Of a stretch of 64,000 nucleotides of DNA, positions 30,095 through 40,295 are shown piece by piece. Every line of letters begins with the position of its first letter. Positions within the stretch are counted from its first letter, which is position 1. A program made the position numbers and the translations under genes. Under the pieces are notes generated by a model. The model had not been told where the DNA came from. It worked only from the letters and a program-made list of their open reading frames with translations, and searched no databases. Source of the stretch: Vibrio ostreae (GTDB lineage: Bacteria > Pseudomonadota > Gammaproteobacteria > Enterobacterales > Vibrionaceae); contig NZ_CP076643.1 in NCBI RefSeq assembly GCF_019226825.1, positions 1,488,001 through 1,552,000 on the forward strand. The letters are read 5' to 3'.

Positions 30095-31255
30095 ATGGCC
30101 GTTCATGTTGGCATCATAGATCAGGATCCGGTTCGCCTGATCACTCCGTTACTGGATAACCGAACCCAGAGTCGTCATATCGTCTTTATTGGCGACAATT
30201 CGCAACAAACCATGTATCAGCGGTTGCACGCCGTATTAACTCAACGCGGCATCACGTCTGAATTCTTTGAAATTTCCAACGGCTCTAATATCTCCGAAAT
30301 CAAGGCTTCAATTAAACACTTAGCGGAAGATCTTAAACAACGCAATCTGGAAGTCCGGCTTAACGCCAGTTGTGGCTTACGCCACCGCCTTTTATCCGTC
30401 TATGAAGTGTTCCGCACTTATCACTGGCCAATTTTTGTTGTCGAACCAAGCAGCGACCGTTTGTGCTGGCTCTATCCGGATGGCAACAAAGATACCCAGG
30501 TGCAGGATCGGATCACCATCTCTGACTATCTGACCATCTTTGGTGCGCGCGGCGAATTCAGCGAGCACAACCTGCCTCCGCAACTTGACCAGAAGCTGTA
30601 TGAACTGGGCGAACGCTGGGCGAGCAACGCACTGGAATTGGGTCCGGGCCTGGCCACACTTAACTATCTTGCCACCACGTGTCGTAAAGAGCAGTGCCTC
30701 GATGTCGAGTTATCAGAAAAGCAACAAGGCTATCGTGAACTCAACATGTTGCTGACCGATCTGGTCGAGGCGAAGATCGCGACCTATGAGAATGGCATTC
30801 TGACCTTTGCGAACGAAGACGCCCGCCGCTTCTCTAACGGTGAATGGCTGGAAACCCTGGTTCATAGCACGGTACGCCAGATTCAGGACGACTTGCCAAC
30901 CATTCAGGATCGCTCTCTCAACGTGCAGGTCTATCGCCAGCTTGGGGAACGCGAAGTACGCAACGAACTCGACGTCGCCACTGTCGTGAACAATAAGCTG
31001 CACATCATTGAATGTAAGACTAAAGGCATGCGTGATGACGGTGACGATACCCTGTATAAACTGGAATCGCTGCGTGATTTGCTTGGAGGTCTGCAGGCAA
31101 GAGCCATGCTGGTCAGCTTCCGCCCGCTGCGTTATAACGATATCACCCGCGCCGAAGATCTCGGCCTGGCACTGATTGGCCCGGATGAACTGAAAGATCT
31201 GAAAAACCATCTCAAAAACTGGTTTATGGCCGCCGGCGGCAGTGAAGACCTTTAA
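30095..31255 (+). CDS. DUF1887 protein: CARF-like domain fused to PD-(D/E)xK nuclease
   Basis: 386 residues. The N-terminal ~150 residues form a Rossmann-like CARF-type domain (VGIIDQDPVRLITPLL, IVFIGD, VRLNASCGLRHRLLSVYEVF). A winged-helix-like middle follows, then a PD-(D/E)xK nuclease core: E250 in GEWLE, D293 in NELDVATVV and E306-x-K308 in HIIECKTKG. The layout matches the Can2/Card1 effectors that are activated by cyclic tetra-adenylate in type III CRISPR immunity. No cas genes or CRISPR array are nearby, and the usual TGGT(K/R) ligand loop is replaced by SCGLRH. Vibrio core-genome members such as V. cholerae VC1899 share this. Role unknown. Confidence 0.85.
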   Translation: MAVHVGIIDQDPVRLITPLLDNRTQSRHIVFIGDNSQQTMYQRLHAVLTQRGITSEFFEISNGSNISEIKASIKHLAEDLKQRNLEVRLNASCGLRHRLLSVYEVFRTYHWPIFVVEPSSDRLCWLYPDGNKDTQVQDRITISDYLTIFGARGEFSEHNLPPQLDQKLYELGERWASNALELGPGLATLNYLATTCRKEQCLDVELSEKQQGYRELNMLLTDLVEAKIATYENGILTFANEDARRFSNGEWLETLVHSTVRQIQDDLPTIQDRSLNVQVYRQLGEREVRNELDVATVVNNKLHIIECKTKGMRDDGDDTLYKLESLRDLLGGLQARAMLVSFRPLRYNDITRAEDLGLALIGPDELKDLKNHLKNWFMAAGGSEDL

Positions 31256-31312
31256 TCGTCTTCAAAGTCGCAAAGTTAGCTGCGCGGCATCGATGTGCGT
31301 AAACCAAAACAA

Positions 31313-31337
31313 AAAGCCCGCGTTGATCGCGGGCTTT
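31313..31337 (+). terminator. Terminator between DUF1887 gene and fadR
   Basis: AAAGCCCGCG pairs with CGCGGGCTTT around TTGAT, between convergent genes. Confidence 0.8.
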
Positions 31338-31368
31338 ATTATGTGTATCGATGACAGCTCAGATAAAC

Positions 31369-32208
31369 TCAGCTGTCATCTTCTGTAAAGCTCGATGGCA
31401 GCGTGGTCTTCATCTGGTTCCAGACCTGTGCGCTGGCAATACCGTACTGACGAATCAGATTTGGCAGTTGTTCGCGATCACCGCTCTCACATACGTCCAG
31501 CAGATCACGATAAAAACGCAATGCCAACTGGCGCGCTTCCGGGTTAGAGAAGTAGTAACTGCCTACCCGGTCGTAAAGCTTTCTCAAGCCGTTAAAAATC
31601 AGGCCGTAAATTTGGTTTCCTGAGTGGAACGCCAGACGCTGGAACAACATGTAATCGTAGAAGTTAAACGTTTTAGCCAGCAGCAGTTGCTGACGTTTCT
31701 CTTCATCTTTCTCACCGTCATCTTTAACTTGCTGTAGAATCTTCTCTGCATAAGGTGACGAGGCGATAAACTCATCCCAGGATTCAGACGCAACCAGCGC
31801 TTCACAAGATTCAATCACAGTGTGAATGGTACGAGCACTGTTTTCCTTATTTACTTTAAAAGCATAACGCATGAAAATCGGGCTGATGTTAGTACGAGCC
31901 GCCAGTAAGTCCTCAACGATGTTGGTCGCGTTATCCACGTCCAGCGTCATTAAGGTATCCAGAATATGCAAACCTGACGTTTCCATAAACTGGTTTACTT
32001 TGGTCGGTTTGCCGTGCTGGATGGTCAGCCATCCATCGCGAGCCAGACGCTGTAGCACTTCACGCAGCGTGGTTCGTGTCACACCAATCAATTCGGAGAG
32101 CTCTCGCTCGGCAGGCAGAATGGAACCCGGTGGAAAGCGACCATTCCAAATGCTTTCAATAATGTATTTCTCTGCAAAGCCTGCTGGGCTTTTTGCCTTG
32201 ATGACCAT
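31369..32208 (-). CDS. fadR: Fatty acid metabolism regulator FadR
   Basis: 279 residues. An N-terminal GntR winged helix ([29 protein letters not shown]) is followed by the helical acyl-CoA-binding FadR domain. It is about 40 residues longer than E. coli FadR (239); the extra segment (around [28 protein letters not shown] to [10 protein letters not shown]) matches the insertion known from Vibrio FadR, which provides a second acyl-CoA site. FadR represses fad genes and activates fab genes when acyl-CoA is absent. Divergent from nhaB, as in enterobacteria. Confidence 0.95.
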   Translation of the reverse strand: MVIKAKSPAGFAEKYIIESIWNGRFPPGSILPAERELSELIGVTRTTLREVLQRLARDGWLTIQHGKPTKVNQFMETSGLHILDTLMTLDVDNATNIVEDLLAARTNISPIFMRYAFKVNKENSARTIHTVIESCEALVASESWDEFIASSPYAEKILQQVKDDGEKDEEKRQQLLLAKTFNFYDYMLFQRLAFHSGNQIYGLIFNGLRKLYDRVGSYYFSNPEARQLALRFYRDLLDVCESGDREQLPNLIRQYGIASAQVWNQMKTTLPSSFTEDDS

Positions 32209-32296
32209 TAAGTACTTATCCAGTTTTCTATTTTTTCGGGTCGAATGGCACTCATCATACCACTAGTTTTCATCCAGCGGAAACAAACCATTGGTA

Positions 32297-32313
32297 AACT
32301 GGTAACAACCGCT
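32297..32313. promoter_or_regulatory. Candidate FadR operator upstream of fadR
   Basis: AACTGGTAACAACCGCT agrees with the FadR consensus at 10 of 13 fixed positions, with the mismatches in the centre. It lies about 90 bases upstream of the fadR start, where autoregulation would be plausible. Only the left half-site is good. Confidence 0.25.
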
Positions 32314-32811
32314 CAAATAGAGTAAAAACTTTATATGCACTTGATTTCGCTCAAAGTAAGCCCAATTTGCTCACAAAACAGCTGGTTAAATTTGTTTCAG
32401 AATGTATCAAAATAAAGTTTGTTTCACATTTAGTAAATATATAAAGAGAACTTGCTCACATAACTATTTTTTATTTATTTCAAAATAAACTTACTGAAAA
32501 GTGGTATTTTTAATCAGCTAAATGATATTTACTCAAACCTGCTCTTGCTCTAGCCTGCTCAATGAAATTTTCCGATGCTTTGTGTTATGCTAACGTCGCT
32601 TCAAACGATCTTTACTGCGAAATAGTTGAGGTAGGTATAGCATTTCGACCTTGATTATTGACTAAAAAACCGCCCGCTGTATTGTTGCTGACAACGTAAG
32701 GAAAGCGTATTTTTAGGGAATGACGGTTCAGGCAAAGAGGCAAAACTCGGCCATTTCTTGTTCTAAGTCATTGTTGATAAAGATTTTTGTTTAGACTTTC
32801 ATCAGACGTTA

Positions 32812-32831
32812 CTGCACAATTAAATGTGCAG
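32812..32831 (+). other. Hairpin in nhaB leader
   Basis: CTGCACA and TGTGCAG form a 7-bp stem around six bases, 45 bases before the nhaB start. It could be an operator for an Na+-responsive regulator or an RNA element. Confidence 0.35.
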
Positions 32832-32875
32832 CTACAGAGCTATGTCTATCTATAACTAATTTAAGAGTAATCACC

Positions 32876-34468
32876 ATGCCCATGTCGCTTGGAAGCGCAT
32901 TTATCAAAAATTTCTTAGGTAAAGCGCCAGATTGGTACAAAGTTGCCATCATCGCCTTTCTGATAATAAACCCGATCGTTTTCTTTTTAATAAATCCCTT
33001 TGTTGCCGGCTGGTTATTAGTCGCGGAATTTATTTTCACCCTGGCGATGGCATTAAAATGTTATCCGCTGCAACCTGGTGGTTTATTAGCTATCGAAGCC
33101 GTTGCGATTGGCATGACCAGTCCGGAGCAGGTAAAACACGAACTGGTTGCCAATATTGAGGTGCTGCTGTTACTGGTATTCATGGTAGCGGGCATCTACT
33201 TTATGAAGCATTTACTGCTGTTTATTTTTACCAAAATTTTACTTGGGATCCGCTCAAAAGCGATTTTATCGATCGCCTTTTGTGTGGCTGCCGCCTTCCT
33301 GTCAGCCTTCCTGGACGCGCTGACTGTTATCGCGGTAATCATCAGCGTAGCGGTAGGTTTCTACTCAATCTACCACAAAGTCGCTTCCGGACGGCCGTTT
33401 AACCAGCCCCATGACCATACTCAGGATGAACAGATCCCTGAACTGACTCGTGATGATCTTGAAAACTACCGTGCCTTCCTGCGTTCGCTGCTGATGCACG
33501 CTGGTGTCGGTACTGCACTGGGTGGCGTGACCACTATGGTTGGCGAACCGCAAAACCTGATCATCGCAGACCAGGCTGGCTGGTTTTTCGGTGAATTTCT
33601 GGTGCGTATGGCTCCGGTTACCCTGCCGGTATTTATCTGTGGTATCGCAACCTGCTTCCTGGTCGAGAAGTTCAAAGTATTTGGTTACGGCGCTAAGTTG
33701 CCGCCAAACGTACGCAAGATCCTGATCGACTTCGATACAGAAGAGCGTAAAACCCGTACTAAACAGGATGTGGCAAAACTGTGGATTCAAGGCCTTATCG
33801 CACTCTGGTTGATCCTTGGCCTGGCGATGCATTTAGCCGCCGTGGGGCTGATTGGTCTGTCGGTGATTATTATGGCCACCGCGTTTACCGGCGTGATTGA
33901 AGAGCATTCACTGGGTAAAGCGTTTGAAGAAGCCCTGCCATTTACGGCTCTGCTGGCGGTCTTCTTCTCTATTGTGGCTGTGATTATCGATCAGGGACTG
34001 TTCAAACCGATTATCGATGCAGTTTTGCATATCCAGGACAACGAAACTCAGTTAGCGCTGTTTTACATCGCCAACGGTCTGTTGTCGATGGTCTCGGATA
34101 ATGTGTTCGTCGGTACTGTGTATATTAACGAAGTGAAAACCGCGATGATGGAAGGCGTGATCTCACGCGACCAGTTTGACTTACTGGCGGTCGCGATCAA
34201 TACCGGTACCAACCTGCCTTCTGTGGCTACACCGAATGGCCAGGCAGCGTTCCTGTTCCTGCTGACTTCAGCCCTGGCACCGCTCATCCGTCTCTCTTAC
34301 GGTCGCATGGTGATCATGGCTCTGCCTTACACTGTGGTACTGACCTTGGTAGGCTTAGCCGGTATCATCTACCTGGTGGAGCCGATGACAGCACAGTTCT
34401 ACGATTTGGGCTGGATTACTCATCACAGCGTGCCGCATATGGAAAGCGTTGTCTCCAGCGGCCATTAA
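32876..34468 (+). CDS. nhaB: Na+/H+ antiporter NhaB
   Basis: 530 residues, inner-membrane protein with about 12 hydrophobic segments, matching NhaB from [19 protein letters not shown] to [19 protein letters not shown]. Conserved polar membrane motifs include [23 protein letters not shown] and [20 protein letters not shown]. It exports sodium in exchange for protons. RBS AAGAG precedes the ATG; a second ATG two codons in is also possible. dsbB follows after a terminator, the usual order. Confidence 0.96.
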   Translation: MPMSLGSAFIKNFLGKAPDWYKVAIIAFLIINPIVFFLINPFVAGWLLVAEFIFTLAMALKCYPLQPGGLLAIEAVAIGMTSPEQVKHELVANIEVLLLLVFMVAGIYFMKHLLLFIFTKILLGIRSKAILSIAFCVAAAFLSAFLDALTVIAVIISVAVGFYSIYHKVASGRPFNQPHDHTQDEQIPELTRDDLENYRAFLRSLLMHAGVGTALGGVTTMVGEPQNLIIADQAGWFFGEFLVRMAPVTLPVFICGIATCFLVEKFKVFGYGAKLPPNVRKILIDFDTEERKTRTKQDVAKLWIQGLIALWLILGLAMHLAAVGLIGLSVIIMATAFTGVIEEHSLGKAFEEALPFTALLAVFFSIVAVIIDQGLFKPIIDAVLHIQDNETQLALFYIANGLLSMVSDNVFVGTVYINEVKTAMMEGVISRDQFDLLAVAINTGTNLPSVATPNGQAAFLFLLTSALAPLIRLSYGRMVIMALPYTVVLTLVGLAGIIYLVEPMTAQFYDLGWITHHSVPHMESVVSSGH

Positions 34469-34501
34469 AAATTGATTGAATAGGAAACTATTCCAAGATA
34501 C

Positions 34502-34528
34502 AAAGCTCTGAGTAATCAGAGCTTTTTT
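34502..34528 (+). terminator. Terminator between nhaB and dsbB
   Basis: AAAGCTCTGA pairs with TCAGAGCTTT around GTAA and continues into T6. It ends only 23 bases before the dsbB start, so dsbB needs read-through or a promoter inside or before the hairpin. Confidence 0.85.
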
Positions 34529-34550
34529 ATTATTATCCAAGGACTGTCCT

Positions 34551-35072
34551 GTGAATATTTTATCGAGCCTTAAAACCTTTTCTGAAACTCGTCTGGCCTG
34601 GCTGTTACTGCTGCTGTTTGTGGTCTTTTTTGAGGCCTGTGCCCTGTTCTTCCAGCATGTGATGATGCTGGCACCCTGTGTGATGTGTATCTATGAGCGT
34701 ATTGCCATGCTCGGCATCGGAGCTGCCGCACTGATTGGTTTGGTTGCACCGCAGAATCCGGCTATACGCTGGATCGGATTAGCCGTTTGGGGCGGCAGTG
34801 CATATTCCGGCCTCAAACTCGCTTTGCAGCATGTCGATTACCAGTTTAATCCATCACCGTTTAAAACCTGCGACCTGTTTGTTACGTTTCCGGACTGGGC
34901 ACCGCTCAACCAATGGGCGCCGTGGATGTTTGAAGCGTACGGCGATTGCAGCAAGGTAGTATGGCAATTTTTAAGCCTGTCTATGCCACAATGGCTGGTG
35001 ATCATTTTTGCCGCCAACCTGGCAGCCGTGGCACTCTTTATCGTGGTGCAATACGCCAAACCAAAACGCTGA
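34551..35072 (+). CDS. dsbB: Disulfide bond formation protein DsbB
   Basis: 173 residues with four membrane helices. The two functional cysteine pairs are present: CVMC (C43/C46) in the first periplasmic loop and C107/C133 in the second. DsbB reoxidises DsbA and passes electrons to quinone. The start is a GTG preceded by AAGGA. Confidence 0.95.
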   Translation: MNILSSLKTFSETRLAWLLLLLFVVFFEACALFFQHVMMLAPCVMCIYERIAMLGIGAAALIGLVAPQNPAIRWIGLAVWGGSAYSGLKLALQHVDYQFNPSPFKTCDLFVTFPDWAPLNQWAPWMFEAYGDCSKVVWQFLSLSMPQWLVIIFAANLAAVALFIVVQYAKPKR

Positions 35073-35114
35073 GCAGCTTGATAAACAGATGTTGCTTGAG
35101 ACCAGAATGACAAA

Positions 35115-35136
35115 AAGGCGCCGGATGAGGCGCCTT
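35115..35136. terminator. Terminator between dsbB and ftsK
   Basis: AAGGCGCC pairs with GGCGCCTT around GGATGA between convergent genes. The tails are short (TCTTTATTT on plus, TTTTTG on minus). Confidence 0.75.
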
Positions 35137-35196
35137 CTTTATTTGCTCAGAATTTTTATTGGCTCAGAATCAATGATCTGCAGCGATAGGGCTAAC

Positions 35197-38100
35197 TCAG
35201 TCGCGGGGCGGCGCCGGAGCCAGAACCTCGCGGTTACCATTGTGACCTGGCGCGCTGACAATCCCCTGCGCTTCCAGCTGTTCTACGATACGCGCGGCAC
35301 GGTTATAACCGATTTTGAAGCGGCGCTGAACACCGGACACTGAACCACGGCGGGTTTCCACCACGTGCTCGACCACCTGGTCAAACAGCGGGTCCACTTC
35401 TTCGTCACTCTCCATTTTTTCACCAGGCAACAAACCTTCCGGCCCTTGATCGCCATTGGTAATTTCAGTGATGTAGTTAGGTTTACCGCGTGCTTTCCAG
35501 TTATTCACCACCGCATGCACATCATCGTCTGAAGCAAACGCACCATGTACCCGAACCGTATGGCTTGAGCCAGGCGGTAAGTACAACATGTCACCCATGC
35601 CGAGCAGTGATTCTGCCCCACCCTGGTCAAGAATAGTACGCGAGTCCGTCTTAGTTGATACCGTAAATGCAACCCGGGTCGGAATGTTGGCTTTAATCAG
35701 GCCGGTGATCACATCCACTGACGGGCGCTGGGTCGCCAGAATCAGGTGAATACCGGCTGCACGAGCTTTCTGAGCCAGACGGGCAATCAGCTCTTCGACT
35801 TTCTTACCCACCACCATCATCAGATCAGCAAACTCGTCGACCACGACCACAATATAAGGCAGTTTCTCCAGCAGTGGCGCTTCAGGGTCCATGCTGTCAC
35901 CAGGCTGCCACAATGGGTCATGGATCGGATGACCCGCTTCAGCTGCCATTTTAAGCTTGTCGTTGAAGCCTTTAATATTACGCACGCCCAAAGCAGACAT
36001 CAGCTTGTAGCGGCGCTCCATCTCGCCCACACACCAGCGCAGGGCATTGGATGCGTCTTTCATGTCAGTCACCACCTCAGACAGCAGGTGCGGAATCCCT
36101 TCATAAATCGACAACTCGAGCATTTTCGGGTCAATCATGATGAAACGCACATCTTCCGGCGTGGATTTGTACAACATACTCAGGATCATCACGTTCACAC
36201 CAACCGATTTACCGGATCCCGTGGTACCTGCCACTAATACGTGCGGCATCTTAGCCAGATCGGCCACCACAGCTTCGCCAGCGATATCCTGACCCAGTAC
36301 CACAGTCGTTGGTGATTTAGACTGCTCAAACTGCGGGCTGTTAATCACGTCTGACAGATACACGGTCTGGCGGCTCATATTCGGCAGCTCAAGGCCAACG
36401 TATGGCTTACCGGGAATGACTTCCACCACCCGTACCGCCATCGCGGACAGAGAACGTGCTAAATCCATCGACAGACTGGAAATACGGCTAACTTTAACCC
36501 CCGGAGCCAAATCCAGCTCAAAACGGGTGATCACCGGACCAGGGAAGATATCGACAACCTCAGCCTGGATCTTGTAATCAGCCAGTTTGGACTCCACCAG
36601 ACGGGCAATCTCTTCCAACGCTTCGCGGTCAATAAAGTCTTCCCGCTTTTCCGGATGATAGAGCAGTTCCAGAGTCGGCATCGGTTCAGCCGGCTTAGGC
36701 AGATTGACCTCTTGCTGAACCAGGAACGGGTTCTGTTTGCCGGCCATATTAGCCTGGGCCTCAGAGACCATAGTCTGGAAGGCTTTCACATCCTGATCCT
36801 GGTCGTCGTCCTCTTCTTCCAGCCACTCAGGTTGAGAGTCCTCAGCAGCATCCTGGTAGTCAGCAGACATCTCAGGCTGTTGCGACTCTTCGTCATCCAG
36901 CACATCAAAATTAGAAATCGTCGGCTCAATATGCGCGTCATCCTGCTCGACATCAGCGATGGTTTGATCGAATTCCTGCACATCAACGCGAGGTGCGCTG
37001 AACGGCTCTTCCTCAATGACAGGCTCTGCGGTGTATGCAGCAGGCTGTGACTGCACCGGCTCAGTTTGGTGCTCTTGGTTCACTTCATCCCAAGGCAAGG
37101 TATCGTCTGCCCAATCATCCTGCTCGCGGGCAGCAAATTCCAGCTCTTCAATCGTAGAACCCAACTGAGCCGTGCGCTCCGGCTCATCGGAGTCATCCTG
37201 CGCGTAATGGTAAACCGGTGCCGGCTTGCTCACAGGCTGAGCCTGAGCTGGCTGGCTTGGCGCTGGCTGCACTTTACGGACCGCAGGTTCGCTGCGTTCC
37301 GGCATATGAATATTAAAGCGGCGTTCATTGTCTGAAGCCCGCGGCGAACTAACCTGCGCTTGTGGCTCAGGATTCGCTTGTCGGGCAGGCTGCGCGCTCA
37401 ACATCGGCTCTGACTTGCCGGCGAGCGGATCCGCCACTAAATCGTCGTCTTCTGAATCAAATCCATCCAACAAATGGTGATCGGCAGCAAAGGCAGGTTC
37501 ACTGCGCTCGTCGATTCGGGCAGACATCAGCTGCGGTGAAACCAGTTCATCTTTTTCACCGCGCATGCGATTCAACAGACGATTAAAACCACGGATGCTC
37601 GCCTCACCAAGACGCTCAACAATACTCAGCCAGGAAATACCGGTCAGCAGAGTGAACCCCGCGCCCCACAGAAAAAGCAGCGCCAGTGTCGTGCCAAGCA
37701 CGTTCAGAGTCGGCAGAGCCAGGCTGGAGAGTACATCCCCGACCACGCCACCGGAAGAGAAATACCAGATATCGTCAAAGTTGATATCCGCTAAGCCGCA
37801 ACTGGTCAGCATCAGAACCACTAACCCCAGCAGGCGGGTACCCCACAACATAAAATCGATGTTTTCATCGGCATCGCGGTTACGCAGCAAAATCCAGGCT
37901 GTTGCGGTCAGGATGACCGGCAGCGGATAGGCCAGTGAGCCAAAAACAAAAAACAGGGTATCAGCCACCCAGGCACCGACGATACCACCGGCGTTCTGGA
38001 TATCTGAGCCCCAGGCCGTTTGCGACCAGGAAGGATCCGCCGGATTGAAAGTCAACAGGGCGACAGCAAGAAGAATAGAAGCCAATACGGCCAGAATCAG

Positions 38101-38202
38101 ACCGCATTCACGTAGACGTTGTGCACCATTGAGGCGAGAAGACTGAGGCTCTTCACTCGTCTTAATAATGGTCTCAACTTTATTGTTGTTCTCTTTGAAC
38201 AT
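35197..38202 (-). CDS. ftsK: DNA translocase FtsK
   Basis: 1001 residues. Four membrane helices in the first ~190 residues anchor it at the septum, then a long acidic Pro/Gln-rich linker to about residue 500. The motor follows, with Walker [13 protein letters not shown] and Walker [15 protein letters not shown], then the C-terminal gamma winged helix ([20 protein letters not shown]) that reads KOPS/SRS sequences and activates XerCD. The linker is shorter than in E. coli (1329 in total), typical for Vibrio. Neighbour lrp is upstream in the same orientation, as in enterobacteria. Confidence 0.96.
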   Translation of the reverse strand: MFKENNNKVETIIKTSEEPQSSRLNGAQRLRECGLILAVLASILLAVALLTFNPADPSWSQTAWGSDIQNAGGIVGAWVADTLFFVFGSLAYPLPVILTATAWILLRNRDADENIDFMLWGTRLLGLVVLMLTSCGLADINFDDIWYFSSGGVVGDVLSSLALPTLNVLGTTLALLFLWGAGFTLLTGISWLSIVERLGEASIRGFNRLLNRMRGEKDELVSPQLMSARIDERSEPAFAADHHLLDGFDSEDDDLVADPLAGKSEPMLSAQPARQANPEPQAQVSSPRASDNERRFNIHMPERSEPAVRKVQPAPSQPAQAQPVSKPAPVYHYAQDDSDEPERTAQLGSTIEELEFAAREQDDWADDTLPWDEVNQEHQTEPVQSQPAAYTAEPVIEEEPFSAPRVDVQEFDQTIADVEQDDAHIEPTISNFDVLDDEESQQPEMSADYQDAAEDSQPEWLEEEDDDQDQDVKAFQTMVSEAQANMAGKQNPFLVQQEVNLPKPAEPMPTLELLYHPEKREDFIDREALEEIARLVESKLADYKIQAEVVDIFPGPVITRFELDLAPGVKVSRISSLSMDLARSLSAMAVRVVEVIPGKPYVGLELPNMSRQTVYLSDVINSPQFEQSKSPTTVVLGQDIAGEAVVADLAKMPHVLVAGTTGSGKSVGVNVMILSMLYKSTPEDVRFIMIDPKMLELSIYEGIPHLLSEVVTDMKDASNALRWCVGEMERRYKLMSALGVRNIKGFNDKLKMAAEAGHPIHDPLWQPGDSMDPEAPLLEKLPYIVVVVDEFADLMMVVGKKVEELIARLAQKARAAGIHLILATQRPSVDVITGLIKANIPTRVAFTVSTKTDSRTILDQGGAESLLGMGDMLYLPPGSSHTVRVHGAFASDDDVHAVVNNWKARGKPNYITEITNGDQGPEGLLPGEKMESDEEVDPLFDQVVEHVVETRRGSVSGVQRRFKIGYNRAARIVEQLEAQGIVSAPGHNGNREVLAPAPPRD

Positions 38203-38226
38203 AAACCAACTTGACTATGATGATGG

Positions 38227-38293
38227 CCAACCTGGCTAACACTATACGCAGGTTGGTCTGGTGAAAACAGTCCGAGCGGCAAAAGCCGCTCGG
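38227..38293 (-). other. Two hairpins in the ftsK leader
   Basis: CCGAGCGGC/GCCGCTCGG (38272-38293) and CCAACCT/AGGTTGG (38227-38256) lie between lrp and ftsK on the minus strand, the second ending 25 bases before the ftsK start. No U tract follows either. No LexA box was found, although E. coli ftsK has one. Confidence 0.45.
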
Positions 38294-38340
38294 TTTGTTC
38301 GAAGATTTAACCATATCAAGCACAAAAACCCAATTGTACA

Positions 38341-38380
38341 AAGTCAGAATGTGGCAAGAAGTACCACTATTCTGACTTTT
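38341..38380 (-). terminator. Terminator after lrp
   Basis: Read on the minus strand, AAGTCAGAAT (plus one unpaired base) and GTGG pair with CCAC and ATTCTGACTT; the stem starts five bases after the lrp stop and ends in TTTG. A moderate intrinsic terminator. Confidence 0.6.
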
Positions 38381-38385
38381 ACTCT

Positions 38386-38880
38386 TTAGCGGGTCTTGAT
38401 AACAAGCTGGTTAGTCTGCTTCACTTCTTCCATAACCACGTACGTACGCGTGTCGTTTACACCCGGCAAACGCAGCAGCGTATCACCCAGCAGTTTACGA
38501 TACGCGCCCATGTCGGATACGCGAGTCTTGAGCAAGTAGTCGAAATCACCCGATACGAGGTGGCATTCCTGAATATCATCCAGTTTTTGAACCGCAGTAT
38601 TAAACTGTTCAAATACATCCGGAGCACCACGGTTCAGCGTAATTTCGACAAACACCAAAAGCGAAGCATCAAGATATTGCGGATTCAGCAATGCTGTGTA
38701 GCCCGTAATATAACCCTGACGTTCTAAACGACGAACGCGTTCTAAACAGGGTGTTGGCGAAAGACCAACACGTTTAGACAATTCAACGTTCGAAATGCGA
38801 CCGTCTTTCTGCAATTCATTCAAAATATTGCGATCGATACGGTCTAGATCCTTGGACGGCCTTTTATAGTTGTCTGCCAT
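38386..38880 (-). CDS. lrp: Leucine-responsive regulatory protein Lrp
   Basis: 164 residues, identical length to E. coli Lrp. N-terminal helix-turn-helix (RISNVELSKRVGLSPTPCLERVRRLERQGYI) and C-terminal RAM domain (LLVFVEITL, ECHLVSGDFDYLLKTRV). It is a global regulator of amino acid metabolism. The divergent ald gene is a likely target, since Lrp-type regulators commonly control alanine dehydrogenase. Confidence 0.97.
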   Translation of the reverse strand: MADNYKRPSKDLDRIDRNILNELQKDGRISNVELSKRVGLSPTPCLERVRRLERQGYITGYTALLNPQYLDASLLVFVEITLNRGAPDVFEQFNTAVQKLDDIQECHLVSGDFDYLLKTRVSDMGAYRKLLGDTLLRLPGVNDTRTYVVMEEVKQTNQLVIKTR

Positions 38881-39035
38881 TTTTTATTCCACCTTATTAC
38901 TTCCTTGCAAAAAAATATACTACAACTTTTTAATATTCGGTATCAAATCCCACATAACGCTGACTATACTAGCAATAAATTCGATACAAAAACCTGCTGA
39001 TAGTCAATACAACCACGTAAAGATAAGGAGTCAGG
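38881..39035. promoter_or_regulatory. lrp-ald divergent promoter region
   Basis: 155 AT-rich bases carrying both promoters. CTGACTATACT (about 38961-38971) contains a -10-like TATACT for ald, and AT-rich stretches after it (CTAGCAATAAATTCG) are of the kind Lrp binds. No precise operator can be assigned. Confidence 0.4.
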
Positions 39036-40160
39036 ATGATCATTGGCGTACCGAAGGAAATCAAAAACCACGAGTATCGTGTGGGCATGATTCCGGCAAG
39101 CGTGAGAGAAGTGCTCTCACACGGCCACCAAGTGTTTGTCGAAACAAACGCCGGAGCCGGTATCGGCTTTTCAGACGATGATTACATCGCCGTAGGCGCA
39201 TCCATTCTTCCTACTGCCGCCGACGTTTTCACGCAGGCAGATATGATTGTAAAGGTTAAGGAACCTCAAGCTGTCGAACGAGCTATGCTCAGAGAAGGAC
39301 AAATATTATTTACTTATTTGCACCTCGCTCCAGATTTTCCACAAACTGAAGAGCTAATCAAGAGCAAAGCTGTCTGCATAGCCTACGAGACTGTAACAGA
39401 TAATATGGGTCGCTTACCACTATTAGCACCAATGTCTGAAGTCGCCGGGCGCATGTCTATTCAAGCGGGTGCACTTGTACTCGAAAAATCACGCGGTGGC
39501 AGTGGATTATTACTCGGTGGCGTCCCGGGTGTCGCCCCGGCCAAAGTGGTTATTCTCGGTGGTGGCGTCGTGGGTGCCAACGCGGCGCGCATGGCCATCG
39601 GTCTGCGTGCAGATGTGACGATTCTCGACCGTAATATCGATGTATTACGCCATCTTGATCAAGAGTTCCAGGGCCGGGCCAACGTGGTTTTTTCTACTGA
39701 AGATGCCATTGAACACCATGTGCTGAATGCTGATCTGGTTATCGGTGCGGTCCTTATCCCGGGAGCGGCAGCGCCCAAACTGGTGACTGAGCAGCATATC
39801 AAGGCCATGAAGCCTGGCTCTGCGGTAGTTGATGTCGCAATCGATCAGGGCGGCTGTTTTGCCACTTCCCACCCGACCACCCATGCCGACCCGACGTTTA
39901 TCGTCGATGATGTGGTGCACTATTGTGTCGCCAATATGCCCGGTGCGGTCGCGCGGACTTCAACCTTTGCCCTCAATAATGCAACCCTGCCCTATATCAT
40001 CAAACTGGCTAACCTGGGTTACCAGCGTGCACTGAGCCAGGATCCCGGCTTCCTCAAAGGGTTGAATGTGATATACGGGAAAGTGACCTGTCAGCAGGTC
40101 GCCGAAAACTTTAACCTCGACTACGTAGACCCGGCACGTGCGCTGACCATGATTAGTTAA
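39036..40160 (+). CDS. ald: Alanine dehydrogenase
   Basis: 374 residues. It interconverts L-alanine with pyruvate, ammonia and NADH. N-terminal [20 protein letters not shown], the catalytic region KVKEPQ and LHLAPD, and the NAD-binding [20 protein letters not shown] are typical. RBS AAGGAG sits seven bases before the ATG. Divergent from lrp. Confidence 0.96.
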   Translation: MIIGVPKEIKNHEYRVGMIPASVREVLSHGHQVFVETNAGAGIGFSDDDYIAVGASILPTAADVFTQADMIVKVKEPQAVERAMLREGQILFTYLHLAPDFPQTEELIKSKAVCIAYETVTDNMGRLPLLAPMSEVAGRMSIQAGALVLEKSRGGSGLLLGGVPGVAPAKVVILGGGVVGANAARMAIGLRADVTILDRNIDVLRHLDQEFQGRANVVFSTEDAIEHHVLNADLVIGAVLIPGAAAPKLVTEQHIKAMKPGSAVVDVAIDQGGCFATSHPTTHADPTFIVDDVVHYCVANMPGAVARTSTFALNNATLPYIIKLANLGYQRALSQDPGFLKGLNVIYGKVTCQQVAENFNLDYVDPARALTMIS

Positions 40161-40202
40161 ACGAATGCGGTTCAGTTAAGCAAAAACAATTCAGCTAAAC
40201 GA

Positions 40203-40238
40203 CGACGCTCCTGCCGCAATGGAACGGCAGGAGCGTCG
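40203..40238. terminator. Strong hairpin between ald and the methyltransferase gene
   Basis: CGACGCTCCTGCCG pairs perfectly with CGGCAGGAGCGTCG (14 bp, eight-base loop) between convergent genes. No T tract follows on either strand, so it may act as a barrier or Rho-independent site of modest efficiency. Confidence 0.6.
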
Positions 40239-40295
40239 CGTTATTCGATAAATTAGTTATTAATTATGAGAAAAAAATCTGACAAGCCGGCTTCA

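Larger units (their letters stand above)
32209..32875. other. Long fadR-nhaB intergenic region
   Basis: 667 bases without a convincing ORF. The fadR-proximal half is AT-rich and contains a partial FadR-type palindrome at 32297-32313. The half nearer nhaB (about 32580-32830) is less AT-rich, begins with a TATGCT -10-like element (32586-32591) and ends in a CTGCACA/TGTGCAG hairpin (32812-32831) about 45 bases before the nhaB start. This looks like a long structured leader, but I recognise no known riboswitch class. Confidence 0.45.

Noticed and set aside
32580..32870. Lysine riboswitch or known Na+ riboswitch before nhaB
   Set aside because: The conserved loop sequences I know for these classes are not present; kept only as an unexplained leader.
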